Assembly (NCBI RefSeq): GCF_013408535.1
Contig: NZ_JACBZA010000001.1
Coordinates: 1,054,001-1,118,000, forward strand
Length of the DNA stretch: 64,000 nt
Reading direction: 5' to 3'
Source: Actinopolymorpha cephalotaxi
GTDB taxonomy: Bacteria; Actinomycetota; Actinomycetes; Propionibacteriales; Actinopolymorphaceae
Positions 56,806 through 64,000 of this stretch are shown here, piece by piece. Both the position numbers and the translations under genes were made by a program. The notes under the pieces were generated by a model. It did not search any database, was not told the DNA's origin, and saw nothing but the letters and a program-made list of their open reading frames with translations. Numbering within the stretch: position 1 is the first letter of the stretch; every line of letters starts with the position of its first letter.

Positions 56806-58500
56806 GTGAACCCCCCCATTTCGGCAGGATCCGCCACCCCGGAAACGCCCGCCCCTGCCACACCAGGCGCGGCCGTCATCTCCGGCGGCTCGTCCGTGAC
56901 CTCGGGCGCCGCGCGCCGGCCGGTCGTCCTCATCGCGGAGGAACTGTCCGACGCCACCCTGGACGTCCTCGGCGACGACTTCGAGATCCGGCACTGCGAC
57001 GGTGCCGACCGGTCCGCCCTCCTGCCCGCGCTGGCCGACGTCGACGCGCTCCTCGTCCGCAGCGCCACCAAGGTCGACGCGGAGGCGCTGACCGCCGCCC
57101 GCCGGCTGAAGGTCGTCGCCCGCGCCGGCGTCGGGCTGGACAACGTGGACGTCCGGGCCGCCACCCAGGCCGGCGTCATGGTGGTCAACGCCCCGCAGTC
57201 CAACATCATCTCCGCCGCCGAGCACGCGATCGCGCTGCTGCTCGCGGTGGCCCGGCGGGTTCCGGCGGCCGACGCGTCGCTGCGCGCGGGGGAGTGGAAG
57301 CGGAGCAAGTTCGGCGGAGTCGAGCTGTACGACAAGACCCTCGGCGTACTCGGCCTCGGCCGGATCGGCGTCCTCGTCGCCCAGCGGCTGGCGGCCTTCG
57401 GGATGAAGGTGGTGGCGTACGACCCCTACGTCCAGCCCGGCCGGGCGGCCCAGATGGGCGTCCGGCTGGTTCCGCTGGAGGAGCTTCTCGAGGTCGCCGA
57501 CGCGATCACCGTCCACCTGCCGAAGACTCCGGAGACGCTGGGGCTGGTCGGCGAGGCCCAGCTGGCCACGATGAAGCCCGACGCGCTGGTCGTCAACGCC
57601 GCCCGCGGCGGCATCATCGACGAGCACGCGTTGTACGTCGCGCTGAAGGAGGGCCGGCTGGGCGGCGCCGGCATCGACGTGTTCACCACCGAGCCGTGCA
57701 CCGACTCGCCCCTGCTGGAGCTGCCCAACGTCGTGGCGACCCCGCACCTCGGCGCGAGCACCGCGGAGGCGCAGGAGAAGGCAGGCGTCGCGGTGGCCCG
57801 TTCGGTGCGGCTGGCGCTGGCCGGTGAGCTCGTACCCGACGCGGTCAACGTGCAGGGCGGCGTCATCGCCGAGGATGTCCGGCCCGGCATCCCGCTGGCG
57901 GAGAAGCTCGGCCGGATCTTCACCGCGCTGGCCGGCGAGGTGGCCGTGCAGATGGACGTGGAGGTCCGCGGCGAGATCACCGACCACGACGTCAAGGTGC
58001 TCGAACTCGCGGCCCTCAAAGGCGTTTTCGCCTCCGTCGTGGAGGAACAGGTCTCCTACGTCAACGTCCCCTTGCTCGCGGCCGAGCGCGGCCTGGAGGT
58101 ACGCCTGCGTACCGACCCCGAGAGCCCCGACTTCCGCAACCTCGTCACGTTGCGGGGCACGCTCGCCGACGGCCGGCAGGTCTCGGTCGGCGGCACCCTG
58201 GTCGGCCCGCGGCACATCGAGCGGCTGGTCGAGGTCGAGGGGTTCGACATCGAGATCGAGCTCACGTCGCACATGGCGGTGCTGCGGTACGTCGACCGGC
58301 CCGGCGTGGTCGGCATCGTCGGCCGGATCCTCGGTGCGGCCGGGGTCAACATCGCCGGCATGCAGGTGAGCCGGGACCGTCGCGGGGGAGAGGCCCTGGC
58401 CGCGATGACGGTCGACTCGACCATCCCGCAAGCCGCGCTTGACGAGATCGCCCAGGAGATCAGTGCCGAGGGCGTCCGCGCCATCGACCTGGACGACTGA
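56806..58500 (+). CDS. serA: D-3-phosphoglycerate dehydrogenase, long form
   Basis: 564-residue first enzyme of serine synthesis. It has VVARAGVGLDNVDV, the NAD loop GVLGLGRIGVLVAQRL, catalytic Arg in VVNAARGGIIDE, Glu in DVFTTEPCTDSPL and His in ATPHLGASTAEAQEKAG. An intervening ASB domain and a C-terminal ACT domain (VLRYVDRPGVVGIVGRILGAAGVNIAGMQVSR) give serine feedback, as in the mycobacterial enzyme. About 45 Ala/Pro/Ser-rich residues precede the fold. GTG 56806 is chosen for the GGAGG site; the start could be further in. A 16-bp hairpin follows. Confidence 0.95.
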   Translation: MNPPISAGSATPETPAPATPGAAVISGGSSVTSGAARRPVVLIAEELSDATLDVLGDDFEIRHCDGADRSALLPALADVDALLVRSATKVDAEALTAARRLKVVARAGVGLDNVDVRAATQAGVMVVNAPQSNIISAAEHAIALLLAVARRVPAADASLRAGEWKRSKFGGVELYDKTLGVLGLGRIGVLVAQRLAAFGMKVVAYDPYVQPGRAAQMGVRLVPLEELLEVADAITVHLPKTPETLGLVGEAQLATMKPDALVVNAARGGIIDEHALYVALKEGRLGGAGIDVFTTEPCTDSPLLELPNVVATPHLGASTAEAQEKAGVAVARSVRLALAGELVPDAVNVQGGVIAEDVRPGIPLAEKLGRIFTALAGEVAVQMDVEVRGEITDHDVKVLELAALKGVFASVVEEQVSYVNVPLLAAERGLEVRLRTDPESPDFRNLVTLRGTLADGRQVSVGGTLVGPRHIERLVEVEGFDIEIELTSHMAVLRYVDRPGVVGIVGRILGAAGVNIAGMQVSRDRRGGEALAAMTVDSTIPQAALDEIAQEISAEGVRAIDLDD

Positions 58501-58546
58501 CCCGCGAGCGGCGCGAAGTCCCTTCGCAGCAACGACAGTTACGCGA

Positions 58547-58581
58547 CCAGCGCACCGATCGAACCTCGATCGGTGCGCTGG
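58547..58581 (+). terminator. Terminator after serA
   Basis: Perfect 16-bp stem (58547-58562 with 58566-58581), 3-nt loop, extended outward by near-complementary ACGCGA/TTCGCGT. Confidence 0.85.
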
Positions 58582-58712
58582 TTCGCGTTGGGTATGCGTT
58601 GGTTTTCGTTGTGGTCGAATCCGTTTCCCGGCTGCCGTTCTGCCGCCGATGATGAGTCCCGGCAGAACGAAACCCCAACGGGCCAAGGGCCCGGGAACGG
58701 AGACAGCGCACG

Positions 58713-59210
58713 ATGCGCATGCCACGAAGGATCGCGGGACTCGTCGCGGGGGCGGGTCTGGCGGCCGGAGCCGTACTGGCCATGGGTGCGCCGGCCCAGG
58801 CGTACTCGCCGGATCCGAACACCACCGCGCACTACCGGAACACCAGCAACTGTCCGTGCTCGATTTCCGACGTCATCGACGGCACGTACTTCAAGTACGA
58901 CCCCGGGGGCCGGGCGTTCAAAATCGACATCACCCGCAACGGCCTCTACCTCGGCAAGCTGGAGTTCCACCCGTATGGCGAGCAGGTGTGGCTGTACGAC
59001 AACGCGAAGGACGGCGACAGCTTCTACTACCAGGTTCGCTATCGGCTCCCCGGTCAGCCCGAGACCATCGAATCGATCCGCGGCGGGCTGTCCGGCGGCA
59101 CCCACATCGAGAAGTCCTACCCGCTGCCGGAAGGGCAGTCGGTGACGATCTTCCTCTACGACGACGCTGCGGGTCACGACTACATCGGTAACTGGTCCGG
59201 GATCGCCTGA
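58713..59210 (+). CDS. Secreted protein of unknown function
   Basis: 165-residue protein with a clear Sec signal: MRMPRRIAGLVAGAGLAAGAVL, then APAQA-YSPD, giving cleavage after Ala-Gln-Ala near residue 30. The mature part of about 135 residues is rich in Tyr, Gly and Asp, with an NCPCSISD cysteine pair and beta-strand-like segments (YLGKLEFHPYGEQVWLYDN, GQSVTIFLYDDAAGHDYIGNW). I do not recognise the family. It stands alone between serA and a convergent regulator, with a terminator on its 3' side. Confidence 0.75.
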   Translation: MRMPRRIAGLVAGAGLAAGAVLAMGAPAQAYSPDPNTTAHYRNTSNCPCSISDVIDGTYFKYDPGGRAFKIDITRNGLYLGKLEFHPYGEQVWLYDNAKDGDSFYYQVRYRLPGQPETIESIRGGLSGGTHIEKSYPLPEGQSVTIFLYDDAAGHDYIGNWSGIA

Positions 59211-59250
59211 TCGGGATCATCCGTCCAGCACCATCACCAGCAGCGCAGAA

Positions 59251-59280
59251 GCGGCGGGTCGGCGACAGCCGGCCCGCCGC
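59251..59280. terminator. Bidirectional hairpin terminator
   Basis: 13-bp stem with one wobble pair (59251-59263 with 59268-59280), loop GACA, between convergent genes. Confidence 0.75.
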
Positions 59281-59315
59281 CTGTCGTGTCCGGCGGGGTT
59301 CTGGCAGCCCTGCCC

Positions 59316-60317
59316 TCAGATCGCCTTGTGCAGAACGCCGTTCAGCATCGCGTCACCCAGCGGAGTACGCCGGTGCAGCACCTCTCGCTGCTGCCGTTGC
59401 GAGGTGAGCAGGCCCGCCTCGCGCAGCACGGTCGCGTGCCGGCTGGCGCTGGCGGGGGCAAGGTGCAGCTCGGCCGCGATCCGGCCGGTCGACATGGGTA
59501 CGTCGAGGAGGTCCAGCACCTGTGCGCGCGTGTGCCCGAGCAGCTGACCGAGAGCGTCCAGGGTGCTGGCCGGATCGGTCGGCGCGTCCAGCCAGCCGGG
59601 AGCCGGCCGCAGCGGATGCACGAGCACCGGCGGCAGGTCCGGATCGGCCAGGGTCACCGGCCGGCGAGCACAGAAGAACGACGGGACCAGGCTCAGCGGC
59701 CGGCCCGCCAGGATCAGCTCCTGGTCGACGGGGTACGCGCACTCCAGTGCGTCACCGCGCCAGGTGAGCTCGTTCTGGTAGGTCGCCAGCAGCCCCTCGG
59801 CCCCGCCGGCGAGCGCCGCATCGGAACGGCGCGGGCGGTCGGCAGCCATCGTGGCGCGGATCGCCTGCAGATAGGGCGCGACCGCGGCGTCGTAGTAGCG
59901 CCGCAGCGACTCACCCAGCCAGCGCAGCGCCGTCGGCTCGCCGCGGGCGAGCCGCTGGATCACCGGAGGCATCGCGCGCTGGGGAGCGAGCCGCGAGAGC
60001 TCCTGCTCCAGCCGGGGTTTCGGCGTCGACAGCACCGTGTCGAGCCCCTCGTCCAGGCTCGCGCAGCCGTTGCCGGGCGTGAGGAAGTCCGGGAAGTACT
60101 CCGCATGCGGGCAGACGAGCGTCAGCACCGTCGTCGTAGGCACGAGGCCGCTGCGGGCCAGTGCCGCGCGCACCTGGCGGCGCCACGGATCGAAGGTGAG
60201 TGCGGCGTGCCGGTTCTGCAACAGCTGCAGGCTCAGCACGGTCTCCCACAACGGGTGGACGTCGCCGGACACCCGGAGCCGGTTGAGATCCTGCGTGGTG
60301 AACTCGATGCGGAGCAT
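59316..60317 (-). CDS. ArsR-like regulator with C-terminal winged helix
   Basis: 333-residue protein in which about 240 residues of a helical, DUF5937-like region (MLRIEFTTQDLNRLRVSGDVHPLWETVLSL; later LRRYYDAAVAPYLQAIRATM) precede an ArsR-type HTH (LDALGQLLGHTRAQVLDLLDVPMSTGRIAAELHLAPASASRHATVLREAGLL). The DNA-binding domain is at the C-terminus, opposite to small ArsR proteins. These proteins are common in actinomycetes and mostly uncharacterised. Its target is unknown. Confidence 0.82.
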   Translation of the reverse strand: MLRIEFTTQDLNRLRVSGDVHPLWETVLSLQLLQNRHAALTFDPWRRQVRAALARSGLVPTTTVLTLVCPHAEYFPDFLTPGNGCASLDEGLDTVLSTPKPRLEQELSRLAPQRAMPPVIQRLARGEPTALRWLGESLRRYYDAAVAPYLQAIRATMAADRPRRSDAALAGGAEGLLATYQNELTWRGDALECAYPVDQELILAGRPLSLVPSFFCARRPVTLADPDLPPVLVHPLRPAPGWLDAPTDPASTLDALGQLLGHTRAQVLDLLDVPMSTGRIAAELHLAPASASRHATVLREAGLLTSQRQQREVLHRRTPLGDAMLNGVLHKAI

Positions 60318-60431
60318 GCATCCCCCGATGTTGCGCTCCCGCTCACTGCGTACCTGGCCTACTTACCGTACGCACCTTCTGTCGGAGTCCGCCCCGATCT
60401 TCGCACCGCCTGTGGATATCCGGGTGCCGGC

Positions 60432-60998
60432 TCAGTTCCTGGTCGCGATCAGCACGCTGGCGTCGACGGCCACCATCACCTCGACGGTGGTGAACCGCGG
60501 GTCGAGGAGCCACTGCTGCCGGGTGGCGTCCACCCGCCCCTGGTACATCGGCGGCCAGGTGGCGCAGGGCGTGAAGTCGTCGAGCACGACCAGACCGCCC
60601 GGCTCGACGAGTTCGGCGGCAAGATCCGGCCCGGCCCGCTTGGCCTCGCGTACGTCGAGGAACAACAGCGTGAACGGCGCCCGCGCCGCGAGCTCCTTCC
60701 AGTCGGCCTCCAGGACGTCGACCGGCTCGTCGCCGGCGAACATCTCCCGGACCGCCTCGACCAGGCCGGAGTCGTGTTCGGCGGTGACGAGCCGGGAGCC
60801 GGCCCGCATCCCGCTGCGCAGCCAGGCCGAGCCGACGCCGCAGCCGGTGCCCGACTCGGCGAGGGTGCCGTTGCGCGAGGCCGCGAGCGAGGCGAGCAGC
60901 CAGCCGGTCTCGTTGCGGCAGGAGGACACGAAGCCGCGCCGGCGGGAGAGCTGGTGGGCGCGGGTGACCACACCGGGGATCTGGGGCGGAGCACTCAT
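60432..60998 (-). CDS. Class I SAM-dependent O-methyltransferase-like protein
   Basis: 188-residue methyltransferase. The SAM loop GTLAESGTGCGVGSAWL and the following RLVTAEHDSGLVEAVREMF resemble the catechol O-methyltransferase-like group, with LLFLDVREAKRAGPDLAAELVEPGGLVVLDDFTP carrying the metal-type aspartates. ATG 60998 is preferred: an AACTCT hexamer lies 6 nt before it and could be the -10 of a leaderless mRNA. A GTG at 61016 is the alternative. It diverges from a small ORF across a short palindromic region. Confidence 0.78.
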   Translation of the reverse strand: MSAPPQIPGVVTRAHQLSRRRGFVSSCRNETGWLLASLAASRNGTLAESGTGCGVGSAWLRSGMRAGSRLVTAEHDSGLVEAVREMFAGDEPVDVLEADWKELAARAPFTLLFLDVREAKRAGPDLAAELVEPGGLVVLDDFTPCATWPPMYQGRVDATRQQWLLDPRFTTVEVMVAVDASVLIATRN

Positions 60999-61072
60999 GC
61001 GGCCAGAGTTTGGCACAAGGTCCGACCGGATCTCGCAATCCGAGACAACGGGCCGTCTGACGAGACAACTAC

Positions 61073-61084
61073 TAGGGCGCCCTA
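61073..61084. promoter_or_regulatory. Palindrome TAGGGCGCCCTA in a divergent intergenic region
   Basis: Perfect 12-bp palindrome, flanked by ACT repeats, between the minus-strand methyltransferase and the small plus-strand ORF. It is a good candidate operator for one or both. Confidence 0.5.
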
Positions 61085-61145
61085 CTAATGTCGGCCAGGT
61101 GAATGTGGGTATACGTCCTTTGCTGCCCAGAAAGGAGATTCACCC

Positions 61146-61304
61146 ATGACCGAGGCCCAGCAGTTGGCCTATCGCGCCCTGCAGGAAGCCATGGACCGCC
61201 GCGACAACGGCGGCCGGAGCGAGGTGGAGTCGGAGTCGCCGGTGTCGTCGGGGTCCTTCGGGGCCGACCGGCGCGACGTCTACGCGCACGTACCCGTCCG
61301 GTAG
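61146..61304 (+). CDS. Small 52-residue protein, unknown function
   Basis: Short ORF with a strong AAAGGAG ribosome site 8 nt before the ATG. The product is MTEAQQLAYRALQEAMDRRD at the N-terminus (an amphipathic helix), then a Ser/Glu/Gly-rich middle and a DRRDVYAHVPVR end. Codon usage is high-GC like its neighbours. It is too short for most gene callers. No family is recognised; the helix and acidic middle could suit a small regulatory or adaptor peptide. leuB follows 97 bp downstream. Confidence 0.6.
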   Translation: MTEAQQLAYRALQEAMDRRDNGGRSEVESESPVSSGSFGADRRDVYAHVPVR

Positions 61305-61388
61305 CCACACCCCTGATCTCCTCGTTTCCCGCACCCGACGATCGTCCATATCGCAAGACCTGCGTGTCGGGATGTGGACATGACGAAG

Positions 61389-61394
61389 TACGGT
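61389..61394 (+). promoter_or_regulatory. Leaderless -10 (TACGGT) for leuB
   Basis: TACGGT is followed by 6 nt and then ATG 61401, no Shine-Dalgarno. Identical hexamer and spacing precede ilvE. Confidence 0.65.
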
Positions 61395-61400
61395 GAGCCC

Positions 61401-62456
61401 ATGGCGCAGAGCATCCGTCTCGCGGTGATCCCCGGCGACTACATCGGCCCCGAGGTCACCGAGGAGGCACTGAAGGTCCTGTCGGCGGTCTGCCCGGCGT
61501 ACGACATCAAGGTCGACCCGACGCACTACGACCTCGGCGCACAGCGCTACCTCGCCACCGGCGAGGTGCTCCCCGACACCGTGCTCGACGAGCTTCGCCA
61601 GCACGACGCGATCCTGCTCGGTGCCGTCGGTGGCCGTCCGGGCGATCCGAACCTTCCGGCCGGCATCCTCGAGCGCGGCCTGCTGCTGCGGCTGCGGTTC
61701 GAGCTCGACCACTACGTCAACCTCCGCCCGTCGCGCAGCTTCCCGGGCGTGCCGACGCCGCTCGCCTCCGACGCCGAGATCGACTTCGTGGTCGTCCGCG
61801 AGGGCACCGAGGGGCTGTACGTCGGAAACGGCGGCGTGGTCCGCAGGGGCACCCCGCAGGAGCTGGCCACCGAGGTCAGCGTCAACACCGCGTTCGGGGT
61901 CGAACGCGTGGTGCGGGACGCGTTCGTCCGGGCGCAGGGCCGGCGGGGCAGGCTCACGCTGGTGCACAAGACCAACGTCCTCGTGCACGCCGGCGGTGTC
62001 TGGTCGCGGATCGTGGCCGAGGTGGCGCCGGAGTTCCCCGACGTGACTGTCGACTACCTCCACGTGGACGCGGCGACCATCTTCCTGGTGACCGAGCCGG
62101 AGCGGTTCGACGTGATCGTCACCGACAACCTCTTCGGCGACATCCTCACCGACCTGGCCGCGGCCGTCACCGGCGGAATCGGCCTGGCCGCCAGCGGCAA
62201 CGTCAACCCCGACCGCACCGCGCCGTCGATGTTCGAGCCGGTGCACGGCTCCGCACCGTCGATCGCCGGGCAGGGCAAGGCCGACCCGACGGCGGCGATC
62301 CTGTCCGCCGCGCTGCTGCTCGGCCACGTCGGCGAGCAGGCCGCGGCCCAGCGTGTCGAGGATGCGGTCGCGTTCGACATCGCGGCCCGGGTGGACGCGC
62401 CGGCCCGCACGACCAGCCAGATCGGCGACGACATCGCCGAGCGAGTATCGAACTAG
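61401..62456 (+). CDS. leuB: 3-isopropylmalate dehydrogenase
   Basis: 351-residue decarboxylating dehydrogenase of leucine synthesis, actinobacterial LeuB type. Motifs are [80 protein letters not shown] and [23 protein letters not shown]. Two differences stand out: the near-invariant GDGIGPE of the family is GDYIGPE here, and the LLGAVGG loop carries a short insertion (RPGDPN). [10 protein letters not shown] replaces the usual EGTEGPYTGN. Enzyme identity is still clear. ATG 61401 is supported by a leaderless promoter; an ATG at 61374 would add 9 residues. Confidence 0.93.
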   Translation: MAQSIRLAVIPGDYIGPEVTEEALKVLSAVCPAYDIKVDPTHYDLGAQRYLATGEVLPDTVLDELRQHDAILLGAVGGRPGDPNLPAGILERGLLLRLRFELDHYVNLRPSRSFPGVPTPLASDAEIDFVVVREGTEGLYVGNGGVVRRGTPQELATEVSVNTAFGVERVVRDAFVRAQGRRGRLTLVHKTNVLVHAGGVWSRIVAEVAPEFPDVTVDYLHVDAATIFLVTEPERFDVIVTDNLFGDILTDLAAAVTGGIGLAASGNVNPDRTAPSMFEPVHGSAPSIAGQGKADPTAAILSAALLLGHVGEQAAAQRVEDAVAFDIAARVDAPARTTSQIGDDIAERVSN

Positions 62457-62635
62457 GGTTCCGTCGCGTTCTCCGCCTCGGAGCCAGCCGCCGTCCGCGA
62501 TCCGCGTGGGCGGCGGTTCTCGTTTGTCCTACCGGCTGTCCGTTCGCCGGATTTCGTACGTCATCTCCCTCCTCGCGTGGGCGCCGGAGGGCCGTGCGAG
62601 GGATCTCAGCCTCCGCGGGTCGAGCAACGATTGGG

Positions 62636-62641
62636 TACGGT
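62636..62641 (+). promoter_or_regulatory. Leaderless -10 (TACGGT) for ilvE
   Basis: TACGGT plus 6 nt (GCAGCC) plus ATG 62648, without Shine-Dalgarno; same architecture as leuB. Confidence 0.65.
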
Positions 62642-62647
62642 GCAGCC

Positions 62648-63736
62648 ATGACCGCAAGCCTCGAGTTCCGCCAGCAGCTCTCCTACTCCCCGGTGCCCAC
62701 CGCGCGCCGGGAGGAGATCCTCGCCGCACCGGGATTCGGCAAGCACTTCACCGACCACATGGTCACGGTCACGTGGACCCCCGAGCAGGGCTGGCACGAC
62801 GCGGTGGTCAAGCCCTACGGGCCGATCGCCCTCGACCCGGCCACGGCGGTCCTCCACTACGCGCAGGAGATCTTCGAGGGGCTCAAGGCCTACCGCCACG
62901 CCGACGGCTCGGTGTGGACGTTCCGGCCGGAAGCCAACGCGGCCCGGTTCCAGCGTTCGGCCGCCCGGATGGCGTTGCCGCAACTCCCGGTTGACGACTT
63001 CGTGACGGCGCTCGACACCCTCGTCACGGTGGACGAGGCGTGGGTGCCCAACGGCGGTGAGGCGAGCCTGTACCTCCGCCCGTTCATGTTCGCCTCCGAG
63101 GTCTTCCTCGGGGTGCGGCCGGCCCAGCAGGTGAGCTTCGTGGTGATCGCGTCCCCGGCCGGGGCGTACTTCTCCCAGGGAGTGAAGCCGGTCTCGATCT
63201 GGCTCTCCGAGGACTACACTCGGGCGGCCCTCGGCGGCACGGGTGCGGCGAAGTGCGGCGGCAACTACGCCGCCAGCCTGGTCGCGCAGCAGGAGGCGAT
63301 CGCGAACGGCTGCGACCAGGTGGCGTTCCTGGACGCGGTCGACCGCCGCTGGGTGGAGGAGCTCGGCGGGATGAACCTCTACTTCGTCTACGACGACGGC
63401 CAGATCGTCACCCCCGAGCTGGGCACCATCCTCGAGGGCATCACCCGCGAGGCGATCATCACCCTGGCCACCGAGGCCGGGCACAAGGTCGAGGAACGCC
63501 GGATCGGCATCGACGAGTGGCGCGAGGGTGCCGCGTCCGGGCGGATCACCGAGGTCTTCGCCTGCGGCACCGCCGCCGTGCTCACCCCGGTCGGGACTCT
63601 GCGTTCGCGCCAGGGCGAGCTGGTGATCGGCGACGGCGGCGCCGGGCCGGTCACCACCCGGATCCGACAGCAGCTGCTGGACATCCAGTACGGCCGGACC
63701 GAGGACACCTACGACTGGCTGCACCGCGTCTGCTGA
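62648..63736 (+). CDS. ilvE: Branched-chain amino acid aminotransferase
   Basis: 362-residue fold-type IV PLP transaminase for the last step of valine, leucine and isoleucine synthesis. It has LHYAQEIFEGLKAYRHADGSVWTFRPEANAARF, SLYLRPFMFASE, the PLP lysine in GTGAAKCGGNYAASLVAQ, EELGGMNLYFVYDDG, and GITREAIITLA. The phosphate-binding end is EVFACGTAAVLTPVG, and it closes with LLDIQYGRTEDTYDW. ATG 62648 is chosen for the leaderless promoter. It completes the branched-chain set in this region. Confidence 0.96.
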   Translation: MTASLEFRQQLSYSPVPTARREEILAAPGFGKHFTDHMVTVTWTPEQGWHDAVVKPYGPIALDPATAVLHYAQEIFEGLKAYRHADGSVWTFRPEANAARFQRSAARMALPQLPVDDFVTALDTLVTVDEAWVPNGGEASLYLRPFMFASEVFLGVRPAQQVSFVVIASPAGAYFSQGVKPVSIWLSEDYTRAALGGTGAAKCGGNYAASLVAQQEAIANGCDQVAFLDAVDRRWVEELGGMNLYFVYDDGQIVTPELGTILEGITREAIITLATEAGHKVEERRIGIDEWREGAASGRITEVFACGTAAVLTPVGTLRSRQGELVIGDGGAGPVTTRIRQQLLDIQYGRTEDTYDWLHRVC

Positions 63737-63892
63737 CCTCTCGTCTCACTCAGCGCGTACGAACCGAAACTCTGTGTGCGCGCGGGCATCAATGGGAGTA
63801 CGTTGACTCCTGCGCAACGGGATCGCGGTGGCGCCCGGCCTTCTCCGGCGCCCCGCGCGGGCCGATCCTCACACAGGGAGTACGCACCACAC

Positions 63893-64000
63893 ATGACCGA
63901 ACGACCGACCCACGACAGCGCAGGCGTGAACCACCGCCTCAAGGGCACCTTCGATCTGGACCGCGCCGAGTGGCGCTCCTCCGTGGCCGGCGGTGACATC
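63893..64000 (+). CDS. N-terminal fragment, possible DUF397-like protein (runs off window)
   Basis: Only the first 36 codons are present. The segment FDLDRAEWRSSVAGGDI resembles the opening of DUF397 proteins, small actinobacterial proteins often paired with XRE-type regulators. CAGGGAG lies 14-15 nt upstream of the ATG. The assignment is tentative because the rest lies outside the window. Confidence 0.45.
   Translation, partial: MTERPTHDSAGVNHRLKGTFDLDRAEWRSSVAGGDI

Noticed and set aside
62457-62647. GC-rich CCGCCGTCCGCG/CGCGTGGGCGGCGG stretch after leuB as a terminator
   Set aside because: The arms pair only with bulges and no T-run follows; too weak to list as a feature.

Overview
The window is very GC-rich, with strong third-position GC bias, GTG and TTG starts, many 1-4 bp stop/start overlaps and a mycothiol-dependent formaldehyde dehydrogenase. 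This indicates an actinomycete. Gene order matches a block known from mycobacteria and relatives: Rv3030-type methyltransferase, etfB-etfA, iscS-mnmA, a MetE-like protein, ligA, an ACT protein, gatCAB, ilvB-ilvH-ilvC, serA, leuB. The genus cannot be fixed from this sequence alone; a Propionibacteriales-like actinomycete is plausible. I see no tRNA or rRNA genes, insertion sequences, prophage or CRISPR array. The window looks like ordinary chromosomal backbone with lineage-specific inserts.

Layout. 1-1118: truncated universal stress protein and an OsmC-type peroxidase. 1141-4285 (minus): pantothenate genes, with an unusual Rossmann/DUF2520-PanC continuous ORF, then panD and panB. 4652-9394: SMP-30 lactonase, a mycothiol formaldehyde dehydrogenase with its metallo-beta-lactamase partner, and a 14-TM drug exporter. 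9641-17671: enoyl-CoA hydratase, two methyltransferases, cold-shock protein, hexapeptide acyltransferase, BlaI-type repressor, M23 peptidase with a long leader, and a MarR-MFS pair behind twin palindromes. 17879-20806: TIM-barrel protein and electron transfer flavoprotein. 20896-23977: TPP riboswitch and thiamine salvage (thiM-thiE-thiD-tenA). 24063-27504: iscS, mnmA and a MetE-like protein. 27574-29177: TetR and an alpha/beta hydrolase.

29186-36506 holds the most coherent accessory module. It contains an M20 amidohydrolase, a COG3375-like GNAT acyltransferase, an SIS protein with no DNA-binding domain, an N-succinylamino-acid racemase/OSBS-type enolase, a large transporter and an N-acyl-D-amino-acid deacylase. 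Together they resemble the known D-to-L amino acid inversion route, enlarged by uptake and deacylation.

36517-43001: ligA, ACT protein and gatC-gatA-gatB. 43092-46516 (minus): three tandem PQQ-type sugar dehydrogenase paralogues, the last one missing its N-terminus. 46626-50206: patatin, D-2-hydroxyacid dehydrogenase and a GT87 mannosyltransferase. 50350-63736: branched-chain amino acid and serine genes ilvD, ilvB, ilvH, ilvC, serA, leuB and ilvE. ilvB lies behind an unannotated 13-codon leader peptide with an Ile-Leu-Val-Leu run and a terminator/antiterminator pair. Between serA and leuB are a secreted protein, an ArsR-like regulator, a methyltransferase and a small 52-residue ORF. A further ORF runs off the right edge.

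Regulation. Several genes start 5-8 nt downstream of a TANNNT -10 hexamer with no Shine-Dalgarno, which suggests leaderless mRNAs. Perfect or near-perfect long hairpins mark many operon ends.
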